A DNA stretch of 64,000 bases from Leucocoprinus leucothites (taxonomy: Eukaryota > Basidiomycota > Agaricomycetes > Agaricales > Agaricaceae). A program made the translations under genes and the position numbers. The DNA is taken from contig JAACJO010000009.1 of the NCBI GenBank assembly GCA_013368445.1, forward strand, positions 558,001-622,000, in the 5' to 3' direction. The notes beneath the pieces were generated by a model. It was not told where the DNA came from. It saw nothing but the letters and a program-made list of their open reading frames with translations, and searched no databases. Of the stretch, positions 31,801-43,014 are shown piece after piece; positions within the stretch are counted from its first letter, which is position 1; each line of letters starts with the position of its first letter.

Positions 31801-34607
31801 ACCCATTATTCGCAAACATTTCCATATCTTTACTCGTCTGCTCTTTCAACGCGGGATCATGATCCTGTGCTAATCGCGCGTAGATCACACTATCCGCGCC
31901 TTTGCAGTAGAGTATGAGTCGACCGTCTGGCGTACGCACAACCACGCTCATCCGTTTCCTCGTACTGTTGAATTCCAGAACTTTGAGCAGGGTATACTTC
32001 TCTATCTGACCCATCACCTCAATATCCATTGTGTCCTTGCTCTTGCTCACAAACGGAAACCCTGCATCTCTTGCAGCCGAAACCAGCGCAGCTTCATCCG
32101 GACTCTCGGCTTTATAATTCAACAGATACGGTTCCGTCGTGGGCTCAGGTCGATCTGCAAGCACCGTATGACACAGCGCCAACGCTCGGAAGAAAGCAAT
32201 AATATGCCCCCTCTGCTCTCCCTTCCTATCCGCCATATCCTCTGCCAATTTCGGCGCAACAAGCGTCACCTTTGCAGGCTGCAAATACCGATTCTTAAAC
32301 GTCCTCTCCATAACTGAAATCATCTGTCCCTTGAGATTATCAAGTTTCTCATTGAGCTCCTTGGGATCGTACATGTCGGATTTACCCTCGCGGGTGGCTG
32401 CACCACGCTGAGCTTCAGTTACGCCTTCACCGTAGGCAACCCCGTGGATGGAGCATTTTTGGAATTCCATGATGTTTTGAGTTAGAGTGCCGGTTTTGTC
32501 GGAGAATATGTATTCGATTTGGCCGAGGTCGTCTGAGATGTTCCAGGTTTTGGGGACGCAGGGGGTATTGTAGGGTTCATAGTACATGTCAATGTCTTGA
32601 GAGATGAAGTAGGCTTGGATGGTTTTGACAATTTCAATGGAGATGTAGAGGGAGATGGGGACGATGTTTTGGAAGGCGATGAGGCAAGATCTATAAAGCA
32701 AGTCAACAACGACGCTTGAGTAACGGAGAGAAAAAGCACATACGCAAAAGTGATGATTGCATTCAACACATACGAACTCGTAGGGTCAGACCCAATTTCA
32801 TAAAATTGAGCGCTAGTACCCGTTTTCGCATCTTGAAGACCATTGAAAATAGCCGCAATCAGACACATGATAGTGAGGAGGACAAAGTTGACAATGACGT
32901 TGAAGTTGGTCTCCTTTTCGATCTTGCTTCGTTTGGACGGAGTCTCTCCACCATTGAGCATGATCTTGGTATCAGAACCCGTAAAAACGACCAAACCGAT
33001 GACCCAATTGGTATTGCGAAGGGCACAGCCGCGAAGCAAGAGTTCATTGATAGTGACACCTTCCTGCTTGTCTTCTCCTGTTTCGAGGCCCTTGTACCGT
33101 ATCACACCATTGTAAAGGTAGAGATTCTGATGTGGGGGTTCGGAGTCGAGGTAGAATGATGATTTGAGGATGTCCTCTTCCGATGAGATGAGTGAGGTAG
33201 CCTTGACAGCTCGACGAGGCTTCAAGTTGGTCTCTCCGTCCAAATTCTTCGTTTCCAGATAGCACACGCCATCAGGATCAGAAGTCGACAGAACAACAAT
33301 ATCCGCCGGTACTTGATCGTTATCCCGTAGCAGTACAACATCCCCGACCTCCAGCTTTTTCCACAACGTTCTTTCCCAACGCGCAGAGCCAGTGGTATGT
33401 CTCCTCCAATCCACGACACCAATGCTCGAACGCGAATGTACGGATTGCTGGTATTGAGAAAGCGAGCCGATCGTAGGATACTTGCTGAGGTGGGCAAATT
33501 CGGAAGATTCCTTTGTCGTATCTGACAGCGAGACCTTGGAATGGTCATTGATGTGCGCAGTAGGGGGGTAACTATGGGAATCAATGCTCTGGATATCTTC
33601 CAGTCGGCGCCCACCAGCACCGCGTCCGAGGTCGACGCTACTCTGATTGTTGTCGCTCGTGTACGTGCTCGCGTCGTCTCCACCTTGTTTCAGCTCCATA
33701 CGTAGTTGCTGCCCAGCCAACCCAGCCTCCCGTTCCCGCAGCTTCTGCACTCCTTTTGTGACTTTACCGGGAGGATTGATGCCAAGGAGCTTTTGCAGCC
33801 ATGAGCGAGGGTCCGAAGGTTGGTTGACGTTCTTCCATCCACCATCGAGCTTAGTTGCAGCAGATGTGTTAACTTCTTCGTCGAGAACGCCTCTGCGGTA
33901 ATCTTCAATACCATCTTTGATGGCTGTGACGGTCAGAATGAAAGCGAGGGGAAGGACAGCGATGGAGCCAGCGGCTGCACCAAAGACAGGGAATACTGCG
34001 GGAGAGTGAGACAGTAGCCAAGATAACAACACGGAAACACGCACATTGAAGGATGACAAGGGATAGGAAGAAAAGATTGGCGACGCTGAGGATAAAGTGA
34101 GATAAGAGTTCATTTGGCTGGCAGAGGGACGTACCGTCGAAATTGTTCATAGAGATTTTTAGGAATGAACGTCAAGATAGTGTATTCTGCAACCGAGATT
34201 AGTGCAAGAGGCGACAACGAGGCAGAGGGACACGCACTAGTCGTCCGGACTTTGTTACGCACGTAGCGAGCCTTGGGTTCTCCATCTGCAGCAACCTCAC
34301 TGGGAGAAAGCGGGTAATTGACATATACATTTCTGCGCGATCCTGGAATCTCCTTGGAGGGAGCAGGCGAGTCCGCAGAGACGACCGAGGCGGCCTTCTT
34401 TTCATGATGTCTGCGGAAGAATCTGGAGCGCTTCTTGTGCATGGTCTTGCGTCGTTCCGCACGCTGTTCCGAGCGAATGGATTCTGCGATGGCAGATGCC
34501 GCCGTACGGACAGTGCGTAGACGCAGCTCGGGGTCAATGTTCTCGTCATTCTCCTCGTCTGTGTCAAGGTCGTGGTCGTGGTGATGGTGTCGTTTGAAGA
34601 AAGACAT
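28814..34607 (-). CDS. P4-ATPase phospholipid flippase (Dnf1/Dnf2/Apt1-like)
   Basis: Large multi-exon gene starting [20 protein letters not shown] at 34607. P4-ATPases move phospholipids from the outer to the cytosolic leaflet of plasma and Golgi membranes, usually with a Cdc50 partner. Seen in order: basic N-terminal tail; [17 protein letters not shown] before TM1; the actuator segment [18 protein letters not shown]; a PISL motif in TM4 ([18 protein letters not shown]); the phosphorylation site [10 protein letters not shown]; nucleotide-binding [13 protein letters not shown]; and the hinge [16 protein letters not shown] with [19 protein letters not shown]. Transmembrane segments follow in small exons at about 30900-29950. 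The last exon is a long Ser/Pro/Gln-rich cytosolic tail ending at TGA 28814. All catalytic motifs are intact. The final codons are duplicated at about 26624-26700. Dnf1-type assignment is inference from overall pattern. Confidence 0.92.
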
Positions 34608-37233
34608 GAGCTGGTCGAACGCAGTCTCTGGCGATTATTGCTAGCACCGAGGGCCAGCACGGCGAAGCAGGGTCCGGAGGAGGAAGATTTATGGCTAAGG
34701 CTTGTACTTGGTACGCCGTCAAGTTGCACAGCGGGGTCATATCCTCTGCTGTCTCCACGGCACACTTGCCTATTTTGGACAAGGGACCCCCGCCACTCCA
34801 ATCAATTTCTTCGTCACAGCCTTTGTTCCTGCCCTGGGCCTAGCTTGTTCGTTCCAGCATAGCCCGTCTACTCAGTTCTTCCTCCAAGCAAATGCAGAAT
34901 CTGCGGTGAGCACTGGCATGCACTAGCGGACACCCACTCGCAACTTGCTGCTCTCGTGCCAAGTAATGATCACAAGCTGCCCCTGGCTCGCCGAGATTCT
35001 CTCGTTATGCGGCTGACATCACTGAAGGTGACTAAATAAAATCCTGCCGCCACTGGCATCTCTTTTGCTTCGAGAGCTTCTGAACAAATTTTCCTCTGCA
35101 ACCGAGCGGAATATTAATCCTTCGTGCTGTGCGCCCATGAAACGACTAGCCGCTAGTGCACGGCATGCTCTCCGGCGTCATCACTATTCCGCACCCGACT
35201 CAGCGCGGGATATCTGAACCATACTGTGCCTTGGCGGAGGCTCTTCGCTCACCAGCTTGAAAAGCAATCACGCGCATGATATCCAAATGACAAGACCAAG
35301 GCAAACCTGAGAAGGGCTCGTGGACCCTTTCTCGCCGTCCGGGGAACCGGGACCCCAGACCACTCTGATCAGAAGAGAATCAGAGCTGCTCCTATTTTGA
35401 TCCCTCGCGGCATCAAGCTTCTTTGAGATACCTCGTTCATCTGTTATCCTCGAAATTAGACAACGGTGCGTATAACTGCGCTTAGTGTCCACGCGACATG
35501 ACATTCAAGCTCTATCTGTCTCTCGATTGCCTATCTGTTTCCGCTTGTACTCGCACGACCAGCCAAGTGTCGTTGACATTCATTTCAACAACACTCTACG
35601 TCCACGGATTGTAACATGGTATATTGGAGATCCGTATGTCGCTACATTACGTATCTCCCTTGTCACCATCATTAACCGTCGCTTCATCATCCATCAAAAA
35701 GCTATAATACCACTGACAAACTCAGTTATCTTCAGCGGATTCTTAATACATACTTGACCAGCTCTGGCATACCCTCACACACAGAAACGCCACTCGATCC
35801 TCGATTATTCCTTCTAGCGATGTTAGCGCATCAACAATTGATGCCCAACACTTGACCAAGTTTTCTATCAAGTAGATCTAAACAAAAGCCGTCCATCCAC
35901 TCCCAGCCACTCATCCACATTCGACGCGGCCGTCCCTTTACCCACCTCAATCATCTGTCACTTGGCGAAAAAAACCGGAACCACAAACCCGTCCTCCGAA
36001 TAACATGGATACCACAAAAACCTGTGCAAATCACATCATAATTCCGGTATCTACCTCGACCACAGCCACGAGTACCAAGCATCCGCAGTTTAAAGGTCTG
36101 ATAATTCCTCATATCGGACCCCAGAGGACTCTACCTTCTAATACGACTGCGCAGCTTGGCTGCGACGAACATCCGAAACAACTTGATTAGTATTTTTTTA
36201 CCCCGGTCAAAATATAAATCCGTCTCCGATAATACTTACCAAAGATTCTATGGAGTTCGAACGTCTACAACATATCGTACATTTCTCCGAGTTCATTATC
36301 TCCCAAATATCGAGCGGAAGAAACTCACCTCAGCCAACAGCCTAGATTTGGCTTACAAGTAATGCTCTTGTACGGCTCTTCGTTACCGTGGATCTTGGTC
36401 TGCCTAGCTTTTGTGTCGATTGCGAGGAGCACCGGGCGTCAAGTATCTGAGTTACAGGTTTTCGGAGTAAGTCTCACGGACCTTGCGAGCTCACCTTGTG
36501 TGGATCTATACATTACCCAATTTCCTATGCTACGCGAGCAACCACTCACTCGACTCAGTAATGTGATCACGGGACACCAGAATAAATTGGTACACCAGGA
36601 CGAATAACCCGCAACGGAGGGCTAGAATAAACAGAACCATCTATTGTGCTTTAATAGGACTTCAGCTTGAATGCAAAGTCTTCCCCATTCGAAATAAAAA
36701 AATTCAAGACTTATCAGTAGACCGGGGAGGCCATGAAGAATACCTGAGGTTCCGAGTTGACCAATCACAAATCCCATCTGACGATTTTCTGCCAAATGTC
36801 CCAGCAACACAACTCGGTAAACACTACTGTTCTTCAACCTCTTCCTCGATATCCTTCCTCTCCTCCGGACATTGGGTATCCTGATTCGGTGAGTGCAAAA
36901 CTCAAAGTCATCCCCGAGGCAAGCGATGCCTGCGAGGACGTTGATAAATCACAACTTTGAATGAGAATGTTTTAGCAATTACCAACCAATCGCGTGTGAA
37001 GCTGAGAGTATATATCGGGATGAAATGATTACAATGTTCAGGTAGATAAAATTAAAACCGTAAAAAAAAAGACAGGAATCCCTATCACTTGGATGCCCAC
37101 TGCAGTCTGTCCTTTGTTCCTTCAAGTTTTGTACATCACATCCCACAAGACGCCAATGGGGTTGAAATGACAACCTTAGTGGCGAAGATGAGCATCATGA
37201 GCATCAGAAGATGCCAAAACGTTTCTTCGGTTC
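34608..37233. other. 2.6-kb region without a recognised gene
   Basis: The first few hundred bases are the flippase promoter. Short open frames occur, e.g. 35485-35757 (+) and 36362-36607 (+, beginning MLLYGSSLPWILVCLAFVSI, which resembles a signal peptide), but none shows a known domain or continues across a convincing intron. A small secreted protein at 36362 cannot be excluded. Confidence 0.4.
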
Positions 37234-38508
37234 CTAGTATTCCAACTCCTCGGTAAGTAGTATAGAAAAATGAAAAGGAATAAGCAAACCCACCAGTGGA
37301 TCGCGAAGCCCGTAGAAATGCCTTAGGTTAAGACCGATGGGAATTCGCATCTGGCGCACTTCCTCAAAATGTCCTCTGAATTCCCTAAGACACAAATTAT
37401 ACTCCTCTTCGATCTTTTTCTCCAGATCCGTCTTTTCCTCTGGGCTCAGGTTTTCGCTTTCCAGCTGCTTCAGGAGCGGCACCATATACTTCTTCTGATC
37501 TTCTGAAGCCTTTATGAGTTTTGCACGCACCAATTTACCTTCTTCCGTCTTGTATAATTCGGTATACAGTTCACTAATGTCCTTTTGGATCAATTTGACC
37601 CGTCTGTCTTCCTGAGCCTCGCTGCTCTCTTCTTCAGCCCTCAAACACCACTTCAAAATTCCCCATGCCTCAACTGGATGATATCCACCCAACTGACAGA
37701 ACCTCATCCCAGCGTCCACATCCTCCTGTAGCTGCTGCTCAATCCTAAGCAGCCTGGCCCAGCGTGTATGTGGCCCAGCCTTCTCCCAATTGACTGTAAG
37801 AAAGGCTACATGTTTCATGTTCACCAAACCTTCAAAAATAGTCTTCAGGCTGTCCCACTTCAAGTTATCCGGCTTCCTGTCACCCTTGCGAAACCAAGAA
37901 TACATGGCAATGTCATGTACCCAGACATGGGCACTCAACTTAACACCCTTCTTTCTCCTCGATGCCATTAGTTGTGGGTAGAAGATCAAGGAAGGCTATC
38001 CGTGAGATGACTTACATGCATGCGAGGAGGTATTGGAGCCCTTGCTTGGTCCACATATCCAGAGTAGCACCCAGTCCAGGAGAAGGCGCCGAAATGAGAA
38101 AAGTAGGATGCTCCGACGTCGGGTGTTCGAGCTGGTGGACATGAAAATTGTAGTCAGTAAGAGAAGTGGTAGTTCGCGTGAGAGTGTTGAATAACTCCAA
38201 GAGTATTATAGAGTCAGTGTGATCTCGGACAACTATAGTGCAAGTGCTTACGGGTTGGCGCTTCTGGCACGTAGAAGACCAAAGCCTGGAATGACGGAGC
38301 CAAAGGGTTACCACTAAGGACAACTTGGATAGTAAAGTCGTTCCATACTTACATGAAGACAATAGCATTTCTCTGAATCACGTTTGCAACTTTCTCTGCC
38401 GATCCAAAGTGTGACATCTTGAGTAGCCAAGGAACAATGTAAAAAGACAGCGACACCACGAGAGGAAGGAAAGACGACGATAATCCTCACGGCTGTGTCG
38501 CTGCTCAT
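37234..38508 (-). CDS. Degenerate AIG1-like G-domain protein (P-loop not recognisable)
   Basis: Probably three or four exons ending at the stop at 37234. The order of segments follows the agaricomycete AIG1-like GTPases: a DTPG-like region (FLISAPSPGLGATLDMW), then GVKLSAHVWVHDIAMYSW where relatives have an IIYLHRISD-type segment, then LKTIFEGLVNMKHVAFLTVNW in place of the NVVLVTTMW segment, then a charged helical region (EDQKKYMVPLLKQLESE) and a hydrophobic end (LVGLLIPFHFSILL). No GxxxxGKS Walker A motif is visible, and DTPG has become SAPS, so nucleotide binding is doubtful. The start at 38508 (MSSDTAVRIIVVFPSS) joins ALVFYVPEAPT in phase through a GTAAGT intron; another ATG at about 38418 is possible. 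It could be an inactive relative or a decaying gene. Confidence 0.5.
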
Positions 38509-38825
38509 CTACTCGTCATGATGTTTAGGCTGGTATCATGATGTATATTCATGCCTCCAAATCAGAGCAATGATTCGAAGCAGTAGCACCAATGTATCTA
38601 TATTGAGTCAACCGGCATCTGTTCAAGTTTGACAAGAGTTTTGGTCCAAATGAGTCCTTGATATCAACCGGTACCAGAGATCCGCTCCCTGATCACCTCT
38701 GATCACCGCCAGTATTGCTTTTCCCAAGAGAGATACTAGAGCACAACCTCTAATATATGATAATTACCTTGCCGGTTATTTATTTATGTACTACACCAGA
38801 TAGTCCACTGCCACTACTGCGTTCT

Positions 38826-40855
38826 CTACCCAGGATGATGCGCCGAACAGTGACTTACACTGGAATTAGGCTCCCGAGACCCCTCAGCCATACTCCTCCA
38901 AAATCGGGATCCAGCTCCCAGAGGCTCAGTTTGCTTATTTGTTGTTACCCGCAGGGATATGGTTTCAGGTCCTTCAAGAACCTCTCGATGCCGTCTTCTG
39001 TCGTTCACCCTGTATTATGTTGCAAAGGTCAACAGGTCGGCTGGATAATGATGGTCAACAAAGACTTACACGGCCATCATTGCGATGAAGTAGACTACCA
39101 CAAGAATATCAATAACGAAAAGCGTGCTGGAGATGCAGAGAAGCTTTACCTCGTGAACGTATCAGGTAGGAGCCTGGGCCAACATAAGTTGCAGAGAGGA
39201 AAAAATACTGAAGATAATCTCAAAGTGGGCACATGGCCAGTTATAAACAATGCGCAATCACAACATACCGTAAGGACGTGAAACAAAGTTGAGACCCTAT
39301 TCATTCCAGCGTCAACACACCCATCAGCAATTGCTGCCACTCTGACGGAACTTACCATAGCAATAGACCGGTGCTTACAGACCAGTAGATCAATTCTCGG
39401 ATGACCCGGATCGTACCTCCACTGCGCGAGTTCAATAATTGGGGTGACAGCGGCACACTACCAAGAAATGGTACTTACGACCTTCGAATTCCTCGACTCC
39501 GAGCCCAAAGAAGCCAAGTCATTGAGCCTGCGATTATCCCGTCGGTAAGGATCTTAAAGGAATAACACAGTATGAGCCAGATCTGATGGATATTGAGGTC
39601 GTTTCCACGATAAAACGTGAGATGAAAGGTAGAACATACGTTGTTGACGAGCATATCGGGATAGCATGAGTGTTTAAACCTTTCTCAGAATGAGTGATCT
39701 GGCCAAAGGAAAGGGTGCGATGGCTCACATCCCGCGAAGATAAACTAGAGTTATCGACATCCAGTCAATAATCGCATCGTATCCCTTAACAAAAACATGA
39801 CGCTACCTATGTTGAAGACTAAAAGGATGAGCTTCATTCAGAGGATGTTTCAGAACTAGTGGGAGACCACTCTGACACTAACCGGCAGATATGGTATATG
39901 GCAAGAACTGTTTAATATAAGCCCTTTGTAGTTAAGATGTCCTAGAAACACTCACTGCGAGGAAGGATAATCGTTTCCTCTCTGCAACTGGGCTTCCCGT
40001 AAGTCAATCTCAGCATATACACAATGCAAAAGGTCGTACATCGCCACATGCGCATAACGAAGAACCTAGGAGCGTGTCATGAAATGAAAACGCAGGGAGT
40101 GGTAAAACTCACAGTTCAATCAGGCAGCAACACACTTCCTACATGTCAATTGGCATTAATACTCGAGACAACATCGGTCTAGTATCAGCTTAGTCCTCAC
40201 TGTTGTAACAAGTATTCCCTAGCCTCCAAGGTTAGCATACTATGGAAGGCATCATGGTCACACAGCGCACATTATAGGACCTACAAGGCGCCGCCAATCA
40301 GGAAAAAACAATAGTCACGGTGCTGAGCCAAGAACTTGCCAATGATCACAATATAAAAAAATGTAGGGATCCTCCCCAACTCCCCGCCTAATCAGCAAAT
40401 AGTGTGCATTTGCGACCGTAATGAAAAATGTTACTGTATCAAACTAAATTCACAGCGATGGTCAATCCTAGCATCAGCAAAGAGAGACAGCAAGTAAGCA
40501 TACACTCCAGATGAGCATGACCTATATACCCCAAGCGATGGTTTAGGTCACATCAAACAAAAAAAGTTCAACTAACTCACAAAGAGCTTGAATGCGAGTG
40601 GATCTCCGGGATAGGACCTGAGATACCAGATTGTCTGGCTACACGACACCCCATAAAGCCTATCTCAGTATGGAAGCACAGTGAGTGAGGTAAGAGGAGC
40701 TAGGAAAGGGATACTGAAAGAGAACAGGTCACATACATGAACGCAAGCCCACCAGCTACAGCGATCACTCCATAAATCAGATCCACAGACACTGGAATTT
40801 CTAGGCTATAGATGGGATCAAGAATTGGCGTCGACGAGGGAAAGGTCGTAGACAT
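38826..40855 (-). CDS. DUF6534-like multi-pass membrane protein, paralogue 1
   Basis: Gene of many very short exons, starting MSTTFPSSTPILDPIYSLEI at 40855 and ending at 38826. Readable exons are VDLIYGVIAVAGG, MLYGVSCSQTIWYLRSYPGD, FDTVTFFITVANAHYLLIRR, VVYFIAMMAV and the tail NDRRRHREVLEGPETISL. This matches the seven-membrane-segment DUF6534 family of agaricomycetes: a first TM, then the YG...Q..YY segment, then a D-T-x-x-x...H-x-Y segment, and a soluble tail. The function of the family is unknown. A clear paralogue with the same exon pattern lies at 49759-51784, about 11 kb away in the same orientation. Middle exon limits were not all resolved and intactness was not fully checked. Confidence 0.6.
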
Positions 40856-41425
40856 GATAGTCTGTCACTTGAGAGCATTGTGAGCTCCGTTGCAGGACCA
40901 GGAAAGCGAAATGCGGTGGCAACTCACGAGAATATGAAATCGACAACATTCAGGAGCTCGCGCTACAAGCACCAGGTTTTTATAAGCGCAGCTACTTGGC
41001 CTAGAACACGATAAACATGACACAATTGCAAGATAGTGACCACGACCGCGGCTCTACGTTCACGCTCAGGGCAGATTAGAATTCAAACGCTAATCCACAG
41101 TTACTCGTACGGCATAGCATTCACTACCTTGTGTCCTAATTGCGTCCTTGCCATCTTGGTAGGCACGTATGATAGTCCATTGATATCAGCGGAATAAAAT
41201 CCGAGTATCGATAACCAGTAAGAAGTCGCCAGATGTCCACTGCTAAAGAAATCCACAACTCCTGTGTGATGCCTTACTCATTTGAGGTAATGATAGCGGG
41301 GAGACGAATTTGTTTGTCACCCGTAAAGGGAGTGAGGGTAAACTAACCCTGAATTTTCCCACAGCCTAAAGGGCCCGAACTCAAAGGTTACATAAAGCGC
41401 AATAGACTAGGGCCGCTGATACTTA
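40856..41425. other. Intergenic region between divergent genes
   Basis: Shared upstream region of the DUF6534-like gene (-) and the N-acetyltransferase gene (+). No other feature recognised. Confidence 0.4.
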
Positions 41426-42776
41426 ATGAGTGTCGAGTTGCCCGCCATGACAACTGAACAGATTTACCCAGAGAGCGGTACTTTACACGGTGGTCTCTGG
41501 ATCAAGAAAATCCCGTCAAAATACACATCTTATCAAGTTGCAGAATACCTTTCGGCTATCGAATACAATCCATTGTATGATACTAGTGCCACTGTATCGG
41601 GGGCCTTTCCAATCAACTTGGAGACGCTTGAACAACTCGTACGACTCCACCTACTCACCTTTCCTTTCGAGAATACTGCGATGCATTAGTAAGTGGTTTT
41701 TTCGCAATTTATATCGCAAGCGACCTATCATTTGCTGAGGCCTGTTATCTATATCTCAAGTACCGCCGAACATGATATGGATATCACAATTGACGGTCTC
41801 TTTACTCGTTTCGTCAAGCACAAGAGTGGATCCTACTGTTTTGGTCACAACCGCTTAATGTTGGAAATGCTCCGCGGGCTGGGATTCAGGCAAGCCATGG
41901 CTCTCCATAACGAACATCAAACCACATTTCTAACTAAGACGTACCCACTAACAGAACTTACGCTGTTGGTAGTCGGATGAACCGAGCGTCCGCGGGCAGC
42001 CCATACCATTTTAGCGCACTGGTACACATGGTCCTACTGGTTCAACCATCACCTGGGAGCGACAACACGACATACGTCGTGGATGTGGGTAGCGGATCCT
42101 CATGCCTCATGCGACCTCTACTCTTATCGGCTGATCCCAGCAATTTCGTCTTGGGTCTCACGAAAACTGAAAGGCATCGCTTGGTCTTTGAACCACCTCC
42201 GGATACCAGCCTTGGTTAGCGTTGATCCTACAAGATAATATCAAACGACTGATTCTTCCCCCCATTCCCGATCTACTCTCACCTACAATTTCAGCATCGT
42301 CGTCGGATCTAGCGAATCGGGCAGGTGGACAATGGCACATCGAAGTAGGGCATCAGAAGTCCATTTCCTCATCCATAGCAGAAGCCAGCGAGCCCGAAAT
42401 TTCCTGGTACTGCCAAGTGGCATTCAAGGAATCCTCCGAATTCGGGGAAGAGGATATAATCTATGCTTCTTTCGCGGTGGCTCACCGTGCGTATCCGACG
42501 GGTTTCTTTTGGAACAACATTACCTGCGTCAGAATATTTACTGTAGACGATGATCTTGGGAACCAGCAGCTGGAAAGAAGCAAACGACCCATGTATAGAA
42601 TAATTCTGCATGGGAATGAAGTGAAGAAATCATATGGCGCCCAGTCGGAAGTTATTAAAACATTGGGGAGTGAGATGGATAGGATCAGAGCTCTGAGGGA
42701 CATTTTTGGCATTAAATTACAAGACAAGGACGAGATACATATTAAAGGAAGGGCAGCCGCTTTGAAACTAGATTAA
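41426..42776 (+). CDS. Arylamine N-acetyltransferase
   Basis: Transfers acetyl (or, in some fungi, malonyl) groups from CoA to arylamines; used in fungi to detoxify compounds such as benzoxazolinone breakdown products. The N-terminus contains the substrate-pocket motif LHLLTFPFENTAMHY, which crosses the first intron (GTAAGTGG...TCTCAAG) in phase. The catalytic triad can be followed: Cys in SGSYCFGHNRLMLEML, His in SALVHMVLLVQ, and Asp in YVVDVGSG. The C-terminal domain ends GRAAALKLD at 42776. The second intron has no GT donor in a workable frame; AG|GCAAGC to GGTAG fits both phase and homology, so it may be a GC-AG intron. A third intron (GTTAGC...TTTCAG) restores QWHIEVGHQKS. The start may be 41426 or the Met seven codons later. 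Confidence 0.82.
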
Positions 42777-43014
42777 CTACTGGCTTTCCATGGCTCTCGT
42801 GCCTTACGGCGGGCACGAGACTCAGTTTCCGTAGGTGACTTCATATATAGGTGCCTGACCACCGAACTTGGGCGAAGGCAAATTACTGCCGTCGACGTCA
42901 AACCCTTTATTGGTGCTGTAATACTATAAGTACGTGACATGAAAGGGTCTATGCAATTGGATATGCTCTAGTTTTTGAGTAGTGGTAATATCAAATAACA
43001 TATACGCTCCCTTT

